Origin: Datnioides undecimradiatus
Taxonomy: Eukaryota > Chordata > Actinopteri > Lobotiformes > Datnioididae
Assembly: GCA_008933995.1 (NCBI GenBank)
Contig: WARS01000026.1
Span: forward strand, 5,222,501-5,286,500
Reading direction: 5' to 3'
Length of the DNA stretch: 64,000 bases
Made by a program: the position numbers and the translations under genes. Below, piece after piece: positions 63,301-64,000 of the stretch. Positions within the stretch are counted from its first letter, which is position 1. Every line of letters begins with the position of its first letter. The notes under the pieces were generated by a model. That model was given only the letters and a program-made list of their open reading frames with translations. It had not been told where the DNA came from and searched no databases.

Positions 63301-64000
63301 GACATAATAGCATCTTTTGACACATTCAGAAAGGCAACTTAATTGAAAATATAGACTTTATTGTTCTATCATACAATACAAAACCAACTGGAACCTAAAT
63401 CTTTTCATCAAAATCTAAAAAAATGTCTTCTCTTACATCTCTCTATAACAGTATAAAAATCCTCAGAAATAAATATTTTGTATTTACACTAATTAAAAAT
63501 GGTAAATATTCAGTGCATGAACACAAGTTTGTTTTTGTTGGGTTTTTTGTTTTTTGTTTTTTTTACAAGAAACAAGCACAGAAGTGATAATGATCTGTAT
63601 CTAATAAGGGTCAATTTTGTGTCAGCTACATTACATCAAAACAGAAGAAGGCATAAAATCAAAACATCTCCTGACTCAACACTAATGATAGTATATTTTC
63701 CAGCCATGACAGGTGCATAAATCATTTAACAATCTTACAATGTACGTCATTATAAATATATTCATAAATTTTAATATTTACAGCATTTTGGTTCTCTTAG
63801 CTGATATACAGTATGATTTCTTCAACAGAGGCTTCTTCAAAATAAAATGTTTATCTGAGAATTGGCTGCATTGCACAGCCGAGCTGAAGTAATACACCGT
63901 TTGCCTACTTTAAGCCTGCTACACTCATGTATTAACAGGAATTTAGTGTATTTTTGTTACTTCAATGTATATCTTATGGAATGGCATTAGTTTTCATTTT
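60380..64000. other. Right-end region, no gene recognised
   Basis: It contains a pyrimidine-rich tract (61400-61990) with a weak ATG candidate at 61540 (CGCCATGG), a GC-rich element at 62.09-62.35 kb and AT-rich DNA to the edge. A minus-strand AATAAA at about 63357-63362 may be the end of a minus-strand gene lying to the right, but no coding exon supports this. Confidence 0.5.
62090..62345. promoter_or_regulatory. Candidate cis-regulatory element with paired homeodomain-type sites
   Basis: A compositionally distinct block contains TTAATGAATTG at about 62186 and the inverted pair TAATTGAGCTAATTA at 62290-62304, along with CpG-containing words (GCGTCACGCC, CTGCGCAGG). No open reading frame explains it. 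The density of TAAT cores beside GC-rich sequence resembles developmental enhancers; function is inferred. Confidence 0.25.

Noticed and set aside
1-64000. CRISPR arrays, tRNA or rRNA genes, integrated virus
   Set aside because: No spaced direct repeats, cloverleaf, rRNA core or reverse-transcriptase/integrase-like frames were recognised on either strand.

Overview
The window is nuclear genomic DNA from a ray-finned fish, almost certainly a teleost. It is AT-rich. Its genes are vertebrate genes split by GT-AG introns, with small introns inside genes, CA/GT and AT microsatellites, and no bacterial or viral gene organisation. Five vertebrate genes can be recognised from their translated exons. 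Three lie on the minus strand on the left (kmt2d, dhh, lmbr1l) and two on the plus strand on the right (dnajc22, ikzf4). The first four are neighbours in the same order on human 12q13.12. Human genes that I recall lying between them (RHEBL1, and the TUBA1/PRPH/TROAP/C1QL4 block) have no visible counterpart here. Species cannot be fixed from the sequence alone.

Layout. 1-8530 (minus): the 5' part of kmt2d, 28 coding exons and about 1,462 residues, running off the left edge. It contains the N-terminal PHD cluster and the second PHD triplet; the HMG-box, FYRN/FYRC and SET regions lie outside. About 9.1-11.3 kb holds candidate kmt2d leader exons and promoter. 15.5-20.07 kb (minus): dhh, three coding exons, 463 residues, with a probable untranslated leader exon at about 20.53 kb. 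26.6-39.57 kb (minus): lmbr1l, 17 coding exons, 492 residues, with a very long first intron. 42.09-43.36 kb (plus): dnajc22, three coding exons, 339 residues. 46.6-49.9 kb (plus): ikzf4 (Eos), seven coding exons, about 575 residues, with a poly(A) signal near 51.81 kb. 52-64 kb: no recognised gene. This tract holds simple repeats, a perfect hairpin, two weak candidate first exons and a possible regulatory element.

Function. These genes do not form one pathway. Kmt2d (enhancer H3K4 methylation) and Ikzf4 (zinc-finger repressor) act in the nucleus. Dhh is a secreted, lipid-modified morphogen. Lmbr1l and Dnajc22 are multi-pass membrane proteins. Their proximity reflects conserved synteny, not an operon.

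I found no clear new system. The most useful leads are: a KMT2C-like extra PHD module in kmt2d; a stop-free, multiple-of-three intron in dnajc22; a perfect 21-bp hairpin at 52.8 kb; an unrecognised 116-codon ORF in CpG-rich DNA upstream of ikzf4; three evenly spaced ATTGG boxes at 13.8-13.9 kb; and a possible first coding exon with a strong start context at 59.8 kb.
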